A DNA stretch of 64,000 nt from Pseudonocardia humida (lineage in GTDB: Bacteria > Actinomycetota > Actinomycetes > Mycobacteriales > Pseudonocardiaceae). Where the stretch lies: the NCBI RefSeq assembly GCF_023898865.1, contig NZ_JAGSOV010000033.1, positions 1 to 64,000 of the forward strand, in the 5' to 3' direction. Position numbers and translations under genes: made by a program. Positions within the stretch are counted from its first letter, which is position 1. Each line of letters begins with the position of its first letter. Positions 8,174-16,741 of this stretch are shown here, one piece after another. The notes under the pieces were generated by a model that was not told the origin of the DNA, searched no databases, and saw only the letters and a list, made by a program, of their open reading frames with translations.

Positions 8174-8187
8174 TTACCGAACGGTGA
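8174..8187. promoter_or_regulatory. TTACC-N4-GGTGA element upstream of the flavoprotein gene
   Basis: TTACC (8174-8178), spacer GAAC, GGTGA (8183-8187): one mismatch from the inverted repeat TTACC-N4-GGTAA found in the aftD region. It lies 66-79 bases upstream of the ATG at 8108. Possible operator; the regulator is unknown. Confidence 0.35.
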
Positions 8188-8301
8188 AATCCGCACCCGG
8201 GCGGATGAACCGGCGTGTCCCCAGGTGGCGTGGGCGCTGATCCGCACCGGCCGCGACTGGCTGCTGCGCCGCACGAAGGAGCAGCCCGGCGCGGCGGCCG
8301 C

Positions 8302-9093
8302 CTAGCCGGGGCGGGCCACCGTCCGGTACCGGGCCCGGGCCGCCCACTCGTCGGTGCCGCGCCCCAGCTCGACGGCGTGGGTCAGGCGCAGGGTGGTGGC
8401 CAGCCACAGCAGGATGTCGTGCAGGCGCAGCCGGGTGGGGGCGGCGTCGCCGGTCAGCGAGGCGACGGTGGTCTCCAGGGCGGCCATGCCGGTCGCGTTG
8501 GCGCGCAGCTCGCGCAGGACGACCGCCTGCACGTCGCTGTCGCCCTCCTCGGTGTGCGGCCACAGTGCCCGGCGGGTGGTGCGGGTGAGGTGCGGGACGA
8601 GGTCGGGGCGGCGGTGGTGCAGGGCGGCGAAGACGTGCCCGAGGTGCTCCCCGGCGGCCCGGCCGATCTCGCGCAGCGCCGCCCCGACGGTGCCCGGCTC
8701 GCCGAGCACCGACAGCTCGTCGTCGGGCAGCTCCCAGAACGCGCGGCCGGCCGCGCGCGCGTCGGCCGCCTCGGCCAGCGGCCGGACCTGCTCCAGGACG
8801 TCGCGGACGGTCGTCCACGACGCCCGGTCGAGCCTGCCGTGCAGACCCTCGCCGATCAGCACGTCCTTGTCGCCGGGCTGGTCGACGGGCCAGGTGTCGA
8901 ACCGGGTCCAGCCGAACGCCGGCATCGGCACCCACCGGCCGCGGGGGGCGTCGGGGGTGCGGACGCGCATCGGCCGGCGGCCCCGGGCGTAGCCGAGCAC
9001 CGCGGCCAGCGCCGTGTCGAACGGCAGGGGCTCCGGTCCGGCGCTGGGCAGCAGCAGCGCCGGTGGTAGGTCCCGGTCCGCGGCGTCGAGCAC
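8302..9093 (-). CDS. Hypothetical cytosolic protein
   Basis: A 263-residue protein starting VLDAADRDLPPALLL with GTG 9093, preceded by AGGA. It has an RGRRPMRVRTPD segment, a Trp-rich stretch FGWTRFDTWPVDQPGDKDVL, and a helical C-terminal half (VASLTGDAAPTRLRLHDILLWLATTLRLTHAVEL). No signal peptide or membrane helix is visible. I do not recognise the family with confidence; the middle part faintly resembles DUF6308-type proteins. It follows the MFS gene by 50 bases on the same strand and may be the last member of that transcription unit, although nothing in it suggests an envelope role. Confidence 0.6.
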   Translation of the reverse strand: MLDAADRDLPPALLLPSAGPEPLPFDTALAAVLGYARGRRPMRVRTPDAPRGRWVPMPAFGWTRFDTWPVDQPGDKDVLIGEGLHGRLDRASWTTVRDVLEQVRPLAEAADARAAGRAFWELPDDELSVLGEPGTVGAALREIGRAAGEHLGHVFAALHHRRPDLVPHLTRTTRRALWPHTEEGDSDVQAVVLRELRANATGMAALETTVASLTGDAAPTRLRLHDILLWLATTLRLTHAVELGRGTDEWAARARYRTVARPG

Positions 9094-9143
9094 GCGCCCA
9101 TCCTGCCCGAAGTCCCGCCGGTCGGGCGCGGGAGGGAAGGGTT

Positions 9144-10667
9144 TCAGGCCTTGGTGACGACGCTGCGGGCCCGGCCCAGCGCCAGCGAGACGAGCGCGCC
9201 GGCGACCGCGCAGACGGCGGTCAGCGCGAAGATCTCCCGGTACTGCACGAGCAGCGCGCCGTTCACCGCGGCGGTGTAGGTGCCCAGCTGCTGCTGGTAG
9301 ACGACGGGGTCGACGATCCCCCCGGTGGGGTCGATCGGCAGCGGGGTGGTCAGCCCGGCGGTCAGCTCGGCGAAGCGGTGCAGGCCCCACGCGGTCAGCG
9401 CGGCCACCCCGACGAGCATGCCCGCCGTCCGGGCGACGACGACGGTGGCCGAGGCGACGCCGTGCCGGTCCTGCGGGACGGCCCGCAGGACCGCGGCCGA
9501 CACCGGCGCGATCACCAGTCCCAGCCCGAGCCCGGCCAGCACCAGGTCGGTGTCGAGCATCGACAGCCCGGGGAGGCGGGTGGCGCCGAGCGGGTCGGCG
9601 GGCCAGGTGGCCATCAGGGCGTAGGCCACCGCGGCCACGGCCATGCCGACCGCGGCGGTGACGGCGTCGCCCAGCCGCGGGGCGAGCACCCCGCCCAGCA
9701 CGGCGCCGATCGGCAGCGCGACCAGGAACCGGGTCAGCAGCAGGGCCGCGCCGGTGGCGTCGCGGCCCAGCAGGGTCTGCGCGAACAGCTCCACGTCGAC
9801 CAGGGTGACCAGCAGTGCCGTACCGGCCAGGAAGCTCACCACCAGCCCGGCCGCGAACGGCCGCCCGGCGATCCCGGTGGGGTCGAGCAGCGTGACCCGG
9901 GCCCGGGACTCCCAGAGGGCGAAGGCCACCAGCGCCACCACGGCGGCCCCGACGGCGGGCCAGCCCCACGGCGGCAGCACCGACTGCTGCGGCTCGGGGT
10001 TGTAGAGCCCGACCACCAGCAGCGCCAGCGCCACCGCGAGCAGCAGCCCGCCGATGACGTCCACGCCGCCGCGCGCACCGGGGGTCGCGGGCGTGCGGCG
10101 GGGCAGCGCGACGTGCACGGCCACCATCGCCGCCACGGCCAGCGGCAGGTTCACCCAGAACACCCCGCGCCAGCCCAGCAGCGCGGCGAGCGCTGCGCCG
10201 TAGAGCGGGCCGAGCACGCTGCCCAGCTCCTGGGCGGCCCCGACGAGGCCGAGCGCGAAGGTGCGCCCGCGCTCGGCGACCAGGTCGGCGACCATGGCCA
10301 TGGTGACCGGCAGCAGCGCGCCGCCCGCGATGCCCTGCAGCGCGCGGCCGGCCACGACCAGCCACAGGCTCGTCCCCAGCGCGGTGATCACCGAACCGGC
10401 CGCGAAGCCCAGCAGGCACGCCTGCACCACCGTGCGCCGCCCGATGCGGTCCGACAGCTGCCCGAGCAGCGGCATCGCCGCCACGTAGCCCAGGAGGTAG
10501 CCGGTGACCAGCGGCGTCGCCCGTTCCAGCCGGTTCAGCGGCAGCGACAGGTCGGTGATGATGTCGACGAGCAGCGTGACGACGACGTAGGCGTCCAGCG
10601 CGGCCAGCAGCACCGCGGCCGCGCCGACTCCGACGGCGACGCGCGGGCGCGCGGTGGGGACGGCCAC
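9144..10667 (-). CDS. P55-like 14-TM MFS exporter partnered with LprG
   Basis: A 507-residue DHA2-type MFS protein with about 14 helices, including [16 protein letters not shown] (motif A) after helix 2 and [20 protein letters not shown] (motif B/C region). It begins with GTG 10667, two bases after the stop of the LprG-like lipoprotein. In mycobacteria lprG and p55 form a conserved operon in which P55 exports triacylglycerol and lipoglycans handed to LprG. The identical arrangement and tight coupling here support the same job. The main uncertainty is that DHA2 transporters are numerous and similar, so assignment rests largely on context. Confidence 0.85.
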   Translation of the reverse strand: MAVPTARPRVAVGVGAAAVLLAALDAYVVVTLLVDIITDLSLPLNRLERATPLVTGYLLGYVAAMPLLGQLSDRIGRRTVVQACLLGFAAGSVITALGTSLWLVVAGRALQGIAGGALLPVTMAMVADLVAERGRTFALGLVGAAQELGSVLGPLYGAALAALLGWRGVFWVNLPLAVAAMVAVHVALPRRTPATPGARGGVDVIGGLLLAVALALLVVGLYNPEPQQSVLPPWGWPAVGAAVVALVAFALWESRARVTLLDPTGIAGRPFAAGLVVSFLAGTALLVTLVDVELFAQTLLGRDATGAALLLTRFLVALPIGAVLGGVLAPRLGDAVTAAVGMAVAAVAYALMATWPADPLGATRLPGLSMLDTDLVLAGLGLGLVIAPVSAAVLRAVPQDRHGVASATVVVARTAGMLVGVAALTAWGLHRFAELTAGLTTPLPIDPTGGIVDPVVYQQQLGTYTAAVNGALLVQYREIFALTAVCAVAGALVSLALGRARSVVTKA

Positions 10668-10669
10668 GG

Positions 10670-11443
10670 CTAGGCCGGCGGGGCGATCGAGACGGGCGCG
10701 TCGAACTCCGACATGCGCACGGTCACCGGGCCGCCCGCACCCGCGGGACCGTCGGGCAGGTCGAGCTCGGCGCGCACCAGCCGCGAGGTGGCCGCGTCCA
10801 GCCAGACGACGCCGGGCACGGACTGCGTCACGCCGGGCACCAGGGTGGCGACCCGCTCGGCGGGGAACGTCGCGGCCACCCGGTAGGCGTCGACGCCGTC
10901 GCTGACCTCGCGCGCCTGCGTGGTGCCCTGGTCGGCGCCGGCCAGCAGGGCCGCGGTGCCGCGGTCGGGGTCGAGGATGGCGGTGGGGTCGTAGATGGCC
11001 GCCGCCGAGGCCAGCGGCAGCGGGCTGTACCCGCCGGTCGGACCCTTGAGGTAGAGCACGTCGCCGGTGACCACCAGCTGGTACTCCAGCGGCGCGCCGC
11101 CGGCCAGCGTGAGCACGGCGGTGCCCTCGGCCTGGCCGTCGGCGGTGATGGTGCCGACCGCGCTGCGGATCGGGACGGAGGTCACCGCCGGGTCCACGGC
11201 GATGTCGACCGCGGCGCTGGTGACCGTGCGCATCGCGTCGGCGCTGCGCGAGAGCAGCTCGGTGGCGTTGGGCAGCTCGGGCTCCGCCGGCCCGCCCGAG
11301 CAGGCCGTGGGCAGCACCGCCGCGGCCGCGAGGGCCAGCGCCACGGCCCGGCGGACCCACCGATGGGGTGACACTCTTCGGGCGGACGACGGCACGGCTG
11401 GTGACATGCGCGGATGGTAGCGGCGGTCGAGGAGGGGGTTCAT
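10670..11443 (-). CDS. lprG: LprG-like lipoprotein (LppX_LprAFG family)
   Basis: A secreted lipoprotein of about 257 residues. The lipobox is LPTACSGG after an Arg-flanked hydrophobic segment, and the mature part resembles LprG, especially [16 protein letters not shown] and the [20 protein letters not shown] region. LprG has a half-barrel with a lipid-binding cavity and delivers triacylated glycolipids across the periplasm-like space. ATG 11443 forms an ATGA overlap with the flippase stop and is preferred on coupling grounds; ATG 11407 would give a more usual n-region and cannot be excluded. It is immediately followed by the P55-like exporter. Confidence 0.88.
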   Translation of the reverse strand: MNPLLDRRYHPRMSPAVPSSARRVSPHRWVRRAVALALAAAAVLPTACSGGPAEPELPNATELLSRSADAMRTVTSAAVDIAVDPAVTSVPIRSAVGTITADGQAEGTAVLTLAGGAPLEYQLVVTGDVLYLKGPTGGYSPLPLASAAAIYDPTAILDPDRGTAALLAGADQGTTQAREVSDGVDAYRVAATFPAERVATLVPGVTQSVPGVVWLDAATSRLVRAELDLPDGPAGAGGPVTVRMSEFDAPVSIAPPA

Positions 11444-12693
11444 CGGCCCGCGCCCGGTCGCCGGGTGCCCCGCGCGTGCCGCAGGAGACCGGTCACGACC
11501 AGGGCGGCGACCACCGCCGCGGCGGCCACCGCGACCGTCGTCGGCGACAGCCACCCGGCCGCGGCCAGCCCGGCCACCGCCGCGGTCTCGGCGCCGACGG
11601 CCAGCCAGACGGCGCCGCCGGGCACCCGGTCGGCCGCGGCGATGCCGGAGTAGAGCAGCAGCTGGGCCAGCGCCAGCAGCGTGCCGAGCGCGGCGAACAC
11701 CCACGCGGCGCCGCCGATACCGGACCCGTACGCGGCGCCGCCGATCAGCGGCAGCGCCCGCGCGCCGACCGCGGCCGTGCCCAGGGTCAGCACCGCGCCC
11801 AGCCCGCCGACGACGCCGAGCGCCGCGAGCAGCGCCCGCCGCCGGTCGGCGGGGTCGGCCAGCCGGGGCAGCAGGACCACGCCGACGCCCTGGGGGAGCC
11901 AGAACACGACCTTGACGATGATGGCGCCGACGGCGTACTCGCCCGCGGCCCCGGCGCTGAGCCAGTGCCGGGCCAGCAGCACGTCCAGGCCGCTCAGCAG
12001 GACGAACCCGAGCAGCGCCGCGGCCGCCGACAGCCCGGCGACGGCCGGCGGGCGCCACCCGGGGCCGGGGCGCGGTGCCCCGCAGCCGAGCCACCCGACC
12101 AGCGCTCCGGCGAGCGCGCCCGCGGTCATCCCGGCCAGCGCGCCTGCCGGGGTGCCCGCCACCAGCAGCCCGATCACCGCGCCGGCGGTCTTGGCGCCGG
12201 TGAAGGCCACGGTCACCGCGGCGAGGCGGGCGAAGCGCTCGGTGCCCTGCAGGATGCCCAGGTGCGCGCCGACCACCAGGTGCGGCACCAGCAGGACCGC
12301 CAGCCAGAGCGCGGTGCGCGGGTCGGGAAGGTGCAGCAGGACCCCGACCAGCGGCGCGGCCAGCGCGGCGAGCGCGGCGACGGCGGCCGCGGTGACCAGG
12401 CCTGCCGAGTGCAGCTCCCGCGGTCCGACCCCGGCGCGGGACCCGGCCATGGCCAGCGCGCCCGCGGTCTGCAGGCCGTTCGCCGGCACCACGGCCACCA
12501 GCAGCACCCCCAGCAGCGCGGCGAGCTCGCCGTAGGAGGCGGGGGTGAGGGTGCGGGCGGCGAGGACGGTGAACCCGTAGGCCAGCGCGTTGGCGCCGAT
12601 GAGGGCGAGCGAGACGGCCAGCGTGGCGACGGCGCCGGTGCGGGTGGCGGGCGGGACGGCGGTCGCGGCGGTCACGGGAACGGCGTCGCCCAC
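11440..12693 (-). CDS. Polysaccharide/lipid flippase (Wzx/MATE-like)
   Basis: A 417-residue polytopic protein with about 12-14 hydrophobic helices. The N-terminal part ([25 protein letters not shown]) is characteristic of oligosaccharide flippases of the Wzx/polysaccharide-export type, and [23 protein letters not shown] matches the usual second half. It probably moves an undecaprenyl-linked glycan or another envelope lipid outward. The GTG start at 12693 has GGGAGG a few bases upstream. Its stop overlaps the LprG start, linking flipping to LprG/P55 lipid transfer. It is divergent from the membrane protein at 12777, with a perfect TTACC-N4-GGTAA palindrome between them. Confidence 0.82.
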   Translation of the reverse strand: MGDAVPVTAATAVPPATRTGAVATLAVSLALIGANALAYGFTVLAARTLTPASYGELAALLGVLLVAVVPANGLQTAGALAMAGSRAGVGPRELHSAGLVTAAAVAALAALAAPLVGVLLHLPDPRTALWLAVLLVPHLVVGAHLGILQGTERFARLAAVTVAFTGAKTAGAVIGLLVAGTPAGALAGMTAGALAGALVGWLGCGAPRPGPGWRPPAVAGLSAAAALLGFVLLSGLDVLLARHWLSAGAAGEYAVGAIIVKVVFWLPQGVGVVLLPRLADPADRRRALLAALGVVGGLGAVLTLGTAAVGARALPLIGGAAYGSGIGGAAWVFAALGTLLALAQLLLYSGIAAADRVPGGAVWLAVGAETAAVAGLAAAGWLSPTTVAVAAAAVVAALVVTGLLRHARGTRRPGAGR

Positions 12694-12719
12694 GGCACCT
12701 CCCGACGGTGGGACAGCCT

Positions 12720-12737
12720 GGTTACCCGGCGGTAACC
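12720..12737. promoter_or_regulatory. Perfect palindrome GGTTACC-CGGC-GGTAACC (operator A)
   Basis: A 7-base perfect inverted repeat with a 4-base spacer midway between the divergent flippase and membrane protein genes. Related elements occur at 15862-15876, 16674-16687 and 25059-25073, each in the control region of another envelope gene, so this is the best-formed member of a local operator family. Confidence 0.6.
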
Positions 12738-12776
12738 CGCGATACGGTAGCCGCCCCCGGCGGGGCGGAGGAAGAC

Positions 12777-14555
12777 GTGCGCGACGACGGCGGCCGATCG
12801 GACCGGCCGGGATGGTCCGTCCGGTTGCTCGCCGCGGCGACCGGGCTGCTCGTCGTGGGCCCCGGCCTCGGACCGGGGTTCGTGCTGGCCAACGACATGG
12901 TCTTCGTGCCGCGCCAGTACCCCACAGCCGACGCGTTCGGGCTCGGCTCGGCGCTGCCGCGCGCGGTGCCCGCCGACGCCGTGCTGGCCGCGGTCACCGC
13001 CGTCGTGCCGGGCGACCTCGTGCAGAAGGCCGTGCTGCTGGCCACCGTGGTCGCCGCGGTCACCGGGGCGGCCGCGCTGGTCCGCCCGCTGGTCGGCGGG
13101 CGCACCGCGGTGACGGCCGTGGCCGGGCTGGTCTACGGCTGGTCGCCGTACCTGGCCGAGCGCCTGCTGATGGGGCACTGGGCCCTGCTGGTCGGCTACG
13201 CCGCCCTGCCCTGGGTCGCCCGCGCGGCGCTCGACATGCGGGCCGGACGGGCGGGCGCGACGGCCCGGCTGGTGCTGGCCATGGCGCCCGCGGCGCTGGT
13301 GCCCACCGGCGGGCTGCTCGCCGCCGGGGTGGCGGTCGCGCTCGGCGGGCGCCGCGGGCTCGGGCGCGCGGCGGGCTCGGCGGCCGTGCTGGCCCTGCCG
13401 TGGCTGGTCGCCGCGGCGCTGCACCCGGGCGCGGCGGGCGCCGACCCCGACGGCGTGGCCGCGTTCGCCGCGCGGGCGGAGAACTGGGCCGGGTCGGGCG
13501 CGGCCGTGCTCGGCGGGGGCGGGATCTGGAACGCCGCCGCCGTGCCGGGCAGCCGCGCCTCGGTGCTGGCCCCGCTGGTCACCGCGCTGGTCGTGGCGCT
13601 GGCGGCGGCCGGCTGGCCGCGCGTCGCGGCCGGGTGGGGGCGTGGCCCCGCCGTCGCGCTCGGTGGGCTGGGGCTGGCCGGGCTGGCGCTCGCCTTGGCC
13701 GGGACCGTGCCCGGCGTGCGCGACGCGCTGGCGGCGGCGCAGCCGGTGCTGCCCGGCGCCGGCCTGCTGCGCGACGGCCAGAAGTGGGCGGCGTGGTGGG
13801 TGCTGGCGCTGGCCGTGGGCGCGGGGGCGGGCGCGGCCCGGCTGGCCGCGGCCGCCACGACGGCCACCGGCGCCGCGGCGGTGAGCGCCGTGGCGCTGGC
13901 GCTGCCGCTGCTCGCGGTGCCCGACCTGGCCTGGGGCGTCGGCGGCCGGCTCAGCCCGGTGGCCTACCCCGCCGACTGGGAGCGCGTCCGCGCCGTGCTG
14001 GCCGACGACCCGCACCCCGGCGCGGTGCTGGCGCTGCCCTCGGGGGCCGTGCGGTCGTTCGGGTGGAACGCCGGGCGCCCCCAGCTCGACCCGGCGCCGC
14101 GCTACCTGCCGCGCCCGGTCGTCGTCGACGACACCCTCGTGGTCGGCGGCTCCGACGGTGGCGCGATCGCGGTCGCGGGGGAGGACCCGCGGGCCCGGGC
14201 GGTGGCCGCGGCGGCCGCCGACCCGGTCGCGCTGGCCGCGCTCGGGATCGGCTTCGTGCTCGTCGAGCGGGGCACGCCCGGCGCCCCGCCCGTGCCGGCG
14301 GTGGCCGCGTTGCCGCAGGTCGTGGCCGGTCACTGGCTGGTCCTGCTGCGGGTCCCGGGGGCGGTCGAACCGGCCCCGCCCTCGCCTGCCGCCGTCGTCG
14401 CCGTGCTGGGTGCGCACGGGGCCGCACTCGCCGCCGTCGTGGCCGCCGCGGTGGTTACCGGCGGGTCGGGGTGGCGATCGACGGCGTTGTCAAGAGCGCC
14501 GCGCCGGGTTACGGTCTGCGCCCGTCGGAACCGGGGAAGGCGGGGCAGAGGATGA
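12777..14555 (+). CDS. Polytopic membrane protein (Rv0226c-like), possible GT-C transferase
   Basis: A 592-residue protein with about 11-12 hydrophobic helices and an extracytoplasmic C-terminal portion. The GTG start is supported by GGAGGA at 12767-12772. It carries WSPYLAERLLMGHWALLVGYA in the middle of the membrane part and LLRDGQKWAAWWVLAL further on, features reminiscent of large mycobacterial membrane proteins near aftD. By size and neighbourhood it corresponds to Rv0226c, whose function is not established; a polyprenyl-phosphate-sugar-dependent role is inference. The stop overlaps the ATG of the DUF2613 gene (ATGA). About the last 225 bases are also open on the minus strand as the tail of the GT4 gene. 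Confidence 0.75.
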   Translation: MRDDGGRSDRPGWSVRLLAAATGLLVVGPGLGPGFVLANDMVFVPRQYPTADAFGLGSALPRAVPADAVLAAVTAVVPGDLVQKAVLLATVVAAVTGAAALVRPLVGGRTAVTAVAGLVYGWSPYLAERLLMGHWALLVGYAALPWVARAALDMRAGRAGATARLVLAMAPAALVPTGGLLAAGVAVALGGRRGLGRAAGSAAVLALPWLVAAALHPGAAGADPDGVAAFAARAENWAGSGAAVLGGGGIWNAAAVPGSRASVLAPLVTALVVALAAAGWPRVAAGWGRGPAVALGGLGLAGLALALAGTVPGVRDALAAAQPVLPGAGLLRDGQKWAAWWVLALAVGAGAGAARLAAAATTATGAAAVSAVALALPLLAVPDLAWGVGGRLSPVAYPADWERVRAVLADDPHPGAVLALPSGAVRSFGWNAGRPQLDPAPRYLPRPVVVDDTLVVGGSDGGAIAVAGEDPRARAVAAAAADPVALAALGIGFVLVERGTPGAPPVPAVAALPQVVAGHWLVLLRVPGAVEPAPPSPAAVVAVLGAHGAALAAVVAAAVVTGGSGWRSTALSRAPRRVTVCARRNRGRRGRG

Positions 14556-15838
14556 AGTCGATCGCTGGAGTAGTCGTCGCGGTGGCTCTCGGGGCGGTGC
14601 TCGGGGTCGCTGCGGTGTTCGCCGCGGGCGCGGCGCTGAACCCCGACCAGGCCGCGGCGCAGAGCGAGACGGTCGCCACGGTCAACTACGGCGAGCGCTG
14701 AACCGTCGCCGGTCGCGGCGTCCCACGGGGGCGTCGCGCCGGTGACGGCGGCCAGCACCGCGGCGAAGCCGCGCACGCTCTCCGCCCAGGTGTAGCGCGC
14801 GGCCTCGCGGGCCGCCGCCGTGCCCAGCGCGCCCCGCGCCGACGGGTCGCCCAGCAGCCGCTCCACCGCCGAGACCAGCCCGTCGACGTCGTCGACCAGT
14901 AGACCGGTCCGGCCGTCGACCACCGAGTCGCGCACCCCGCCCGCCGAGCGGTAGGCCACCGTGGGCACCCCGTGCCCGGCGGCCTCGGTGACCACGATCC
15001 CCCAGCCCTCCTTCACCGAGGGGCACAGGTGCAGCCACGCCGCCGCCAGCAGCTCGTGCTTGGTCTGCTCGTCGACGTAGCCGTGGAAGCGCACCCGGTC
15101 GGCCACGCCCAGCTCGGCGGCGCGCTCGCGCAGCCGCGGTGCCCACCAGCCGTCGCCCACGACGTCCAGGCGCAGGTGCGGCCAGCGCTCGCGCAGCCGG
15201 GCGACCACCTCGATCGCGTGCTCGACCCGCTTGTGCGGGACCAGCCTGCCCAGCACGACCAGCCGCGGGTGCGGGTCGGTGCCCGCGGTGACCGCGGGGG
15301 TGGGCTCGCGGCCGTTGGGGACGACGGTGATGCGGCGCCGCGACACCCCCAGCCCGACGAGCTCGTCGGTGGTGCTGGGGGAGACGGTCACGTAGCGGCA
15401 GCGGCGGTAGAGCCGGGGCGCCACGCGCGACTCCAGCACCCAGCCCAGCGCGCCGACGACCCGCCCGAACAGGATCCGCCACTGCTCCCGGTGCACGTGG
15501 TGGACCAGCACGACCACCCCGGACCGGGCGACGAGCGGGCAGCCGAAGGGCACGCCGTTCTGCACGTCGACGACGACCCGTGGGCGCAGCCGGACCAGCT
15601 GCAGCAGGCCGTGCGGGTACACGCTGAACCGCCCGCCGCGGCGCAGCACGCGCACCCCGCCGACCCACTCCTCGCGCGGTGCCTCGTCGTGCGCGGCGCA
15701 CAGGAGCGTCACCCGCAGCCCCGCCGCCGCCAGGCCCTCGGCGATCCGGTGCACGTAGCGTTCGGACCCGCCGCCCTCGGGGTGGGTGGCGTCGCGCCAA
15801 TTCAGGAACAGCACGTCGGTGTTTGCCGCCGTTGGCAT
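14330..15838 (-). CDS. GT4-family glycosyltransferase with antisense-encoded C-terminal extension
   Basis: A GT-B fold glycosyltransferase starting MPTAANTDVLFLNWRD. It has the N-terminal HPEGGGSERYVHRIAEGL loop, the linker VVLGRLVPHKRVEHAIEVV, and the C-terminal donor site PSVKEGWGIVVTEAAGHGVP with the conserved EGWGIVVTEAA. It resembles mycobacterial Rv0225. Homologs end near residue 380, but this frame has no stop until 14330-14332, giving 502 residues. The extra about 120 residues are read antisense to the DUF2613 gene and the end of the membrane protein gene and look like shadow sequence. Either the tail is really translated or a frameshift separates the true end. It is divergent from the methyltransferase. 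Confidence 0.88.
   Translation of the reverse strand: MPTAANTDVLFLNWRDATHPEGGGSERYVHRIAEGLAAAGLRVTLLCAAHDEAPREEWVGGVRVLRRGGRFSVYPHGLLQLVRLRPRVVVDVQNGVPFGCPLVARSGVVVLVHHVHREQWRILFGRVVGALGWVLESRVAPRLYRRCRYVTVSPSTTDELVGLGVSRRRITVVPNGREPTPAVTAGTDPHPRLVVLGRLVPHKRVEHAIEVVARLRERWPHLRLDVVGDGWWAPRLRERAAELGVADRVRFHGYVDEQTKHELLAAAWLHLCPSVKEGWGIVVTEAAGHGVPTVAYRSAGGVRDSVVDGRTGLLVDDVDGLVSAVERLLGDPSARGALGTAAAREAARYTWAESVRGFAAVLAAVTGATPPWDAATGDGSALAVVDRGDRLALRRGLVGVQRRARGEHRSDPEHRPESHRDDYSSDRLHPLPRLPRFRRAQTVTRRGALDNAVDRHPDPPVTTAAATTAASAAPCAPSTATTAAGEGGAGSTAPGTRSRTSQ
14552..14701 (+). CDS. DUF2613 small membrane/secreted protein
   Basis: A 49-residue protein: MKSIAGVVVAVALGAVLG, one hydrophobic helix, then a short exported tail ending TVATVNYGER. 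The VNYGER-like end is typical of DUF2613 proteins, such as the small secreted protein encoded beside aftD in mycobacteria (Rv0236A). The ATG overlaps the stop of the upstream membrane protein (ATGA). Function is unknown, but conserved proximity to aftD suggests a helper for an arabinan enzyme. The whole gene is antisense to the open tail of the GT4 gene. Confidence 0.8.
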   Translation: MKSIAGVVVAVALGAVLGVAAVFAAGAALNPDQAAAQSETVATVNYGER

Positions 15839-15861
15839 GCCGAGCACGCTACCGTTCAGTA

Positions 15862-15876
15862 GGTTACCCGCCAGTA
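15862..15876. promoter_or_regulatory. TTACC-N4-AGTAG element (operator B)
   Basis: GTTACC-CGCC-AGTAG lies between the divergent GT4 gene (start 15838) and the methyltransferase gene (start 15905). It shares GGTTACCCG with operator A and keeps the same arm spacing. The location is suitable for control of both genes. Confidence 0.45.
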
Positions 15877-15904
15877 GTACATTTGGGTCTACGCCGGAGG
15901 CTGA

Positions 15905-16687
15905 ATGTCGCACATTGCCCACCGGGCCACGCTGGGTCGCGCCGTGCGCTTGTTCCGCGCATTCCTGCGCGAGCAGACCGATCCCGATCACTTCTACTCG
16001 GTGCTGGCCGCCGACTCGGTGGGCCAGCTCGCCGAGCACGTGCCGCTGCGCGGGCGCCGGCTGCTGGACGTCGGCGGCGGGCCGGGCTACTTCGCCGACG
16101 CCTTCCGCGCGGCGGGCGCGGGCTACTTCGGGCTCGACCCGGACGTGGGCGAGCTCTCGGCGCGCGGGGCCCCCGCCGCGGGCATGATCCGCGCCAGCGG
16201 GCAGCAGCTGCCGGTGCGCACCGGCTCGGTGGACGTCTGCTACTCGTCCAATGTGCTCGAGCACGTGCCCTCACCGTGGCTGATGGCCGCGGAGATGGTC
16301 CGGGTCACCCGGCCGGGCGGCGTCGTCTTCCTGTCGTTCACGCCGTGGTTCTCGCCGTGGGGCGGCCACGAGACCGCCCCGTGGCACTACCTCGGCGGGC
16401 ACCGCGCCCGCGCCCGCTACCGCGCCCGGACCGGCCGCGAGCCCAAGAACCGCTTCGGCGAGTCGCTCTTCGCGGTGTCGGTCGGGGCCGCGCTGCACTG
16501 GGCGCGCAGCCGCCCCGACGTCGAGCTCGTGGCCGCGCTGCCGCGCTACCACCCGTGGTGGGCGCACTGGGTGGTCGCCGTGCCGCTGCTGCGCGAGGTC
16601 GTTTCCTGGAATCTGGTCATCGTGCTGCGCAAGCGCGCAGGCGAGGGCCCTGGATTGGGTGTTGGCAACGGCGCTACCGGTGAGTAA
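15905..16687 (+). CDS. SAM-dependent methyltransferase (Rv0224c-like)
   Basis: A 260-residue class I methyltransferase. Motif I is LLDVGGGPGYFADAF (about residues 44-58), followed by the acidic LDPD, and SSNVLEHVPSPWLMAAEM around residue 115 (post-motif with the typical LEH). The C-terminal part has a distinctive aromatic stretch FTPWFSPWGGHETAPWHYLG, shared with the mycobacterial Rv0224c family. The target is unknown; the position among envelope glycan genes suggests a glycan or lipid-linked sugar. ATG 15905 follows GGAGG at a good distance. The TAA stop is part of a TTACC-type element upstream of the DUF3068 gene. Confidence 0.85.
   Translation: MSHIAHRATLGRAVRLFRAFLREQTDPDHFYSVLAADSVGQLAEHVPLRGRRLLDVGGGPGYFADAFRAAGAGYFGLDPDVGELSARGAPAAGMIRASGQQLPVRTGSVDVCYSSNVLEHVPSPWLMAAEMVRVTRPGGVVFLSFTPWFSPWGGHETAPWHYLGGHRARARYRARTGREPKNRFGESLFAVSVGAALHWARSRPDVELVAALPRYHPWWAHWVVAVPLLREVVSWNLVIVLRKRAGEGPGLGVGNGATGE
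16674..16687. promoter_or_regulatory. CTACC-N4-AGTAA element (operator F)
   Basis: CTACC-GGTG-AGTAA overlaps the methyltransferase stop codon and lies 55 bases before the DUF3068 start. The arm spacing equals that of operator A. Its overlap with coding sequence makes chance harder to exclude. Confidence 0.35.
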
Positions 16688-16741
16688 CCTGCCCCGAGGT
16701 CACTGCGGTGGCCCCCCTCTCAACGGTGAAGGGCGCATTCG

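Noticed and set aside
3258..8240. A 1660-codon open frame on the plus strand
   Set aside because: It runs through well-supported genes in a different frame and shows no domain; low-complexity shadow.
2962..8274. A 1770-codon open frame on the minus strand
   Set aside because: It is antisense to the sigma, MFS and GGDEF genes. Its Arg/Gly/His/Pro-rich translation is the usual shadow of high-GC coding DNA, apart from the flavoprotein gene, which is in another frame.
8189..8305. Plus-strand frame ending at TAG 8303-8305 (ALIRTGRDWLLRRT, KEQPG) considered as a small gene
   Set aside because: No start codon with a binding site is found, and the region is the promoter of the flavoprotein gene. 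At most a relic, mentioned under the local-loss finding.
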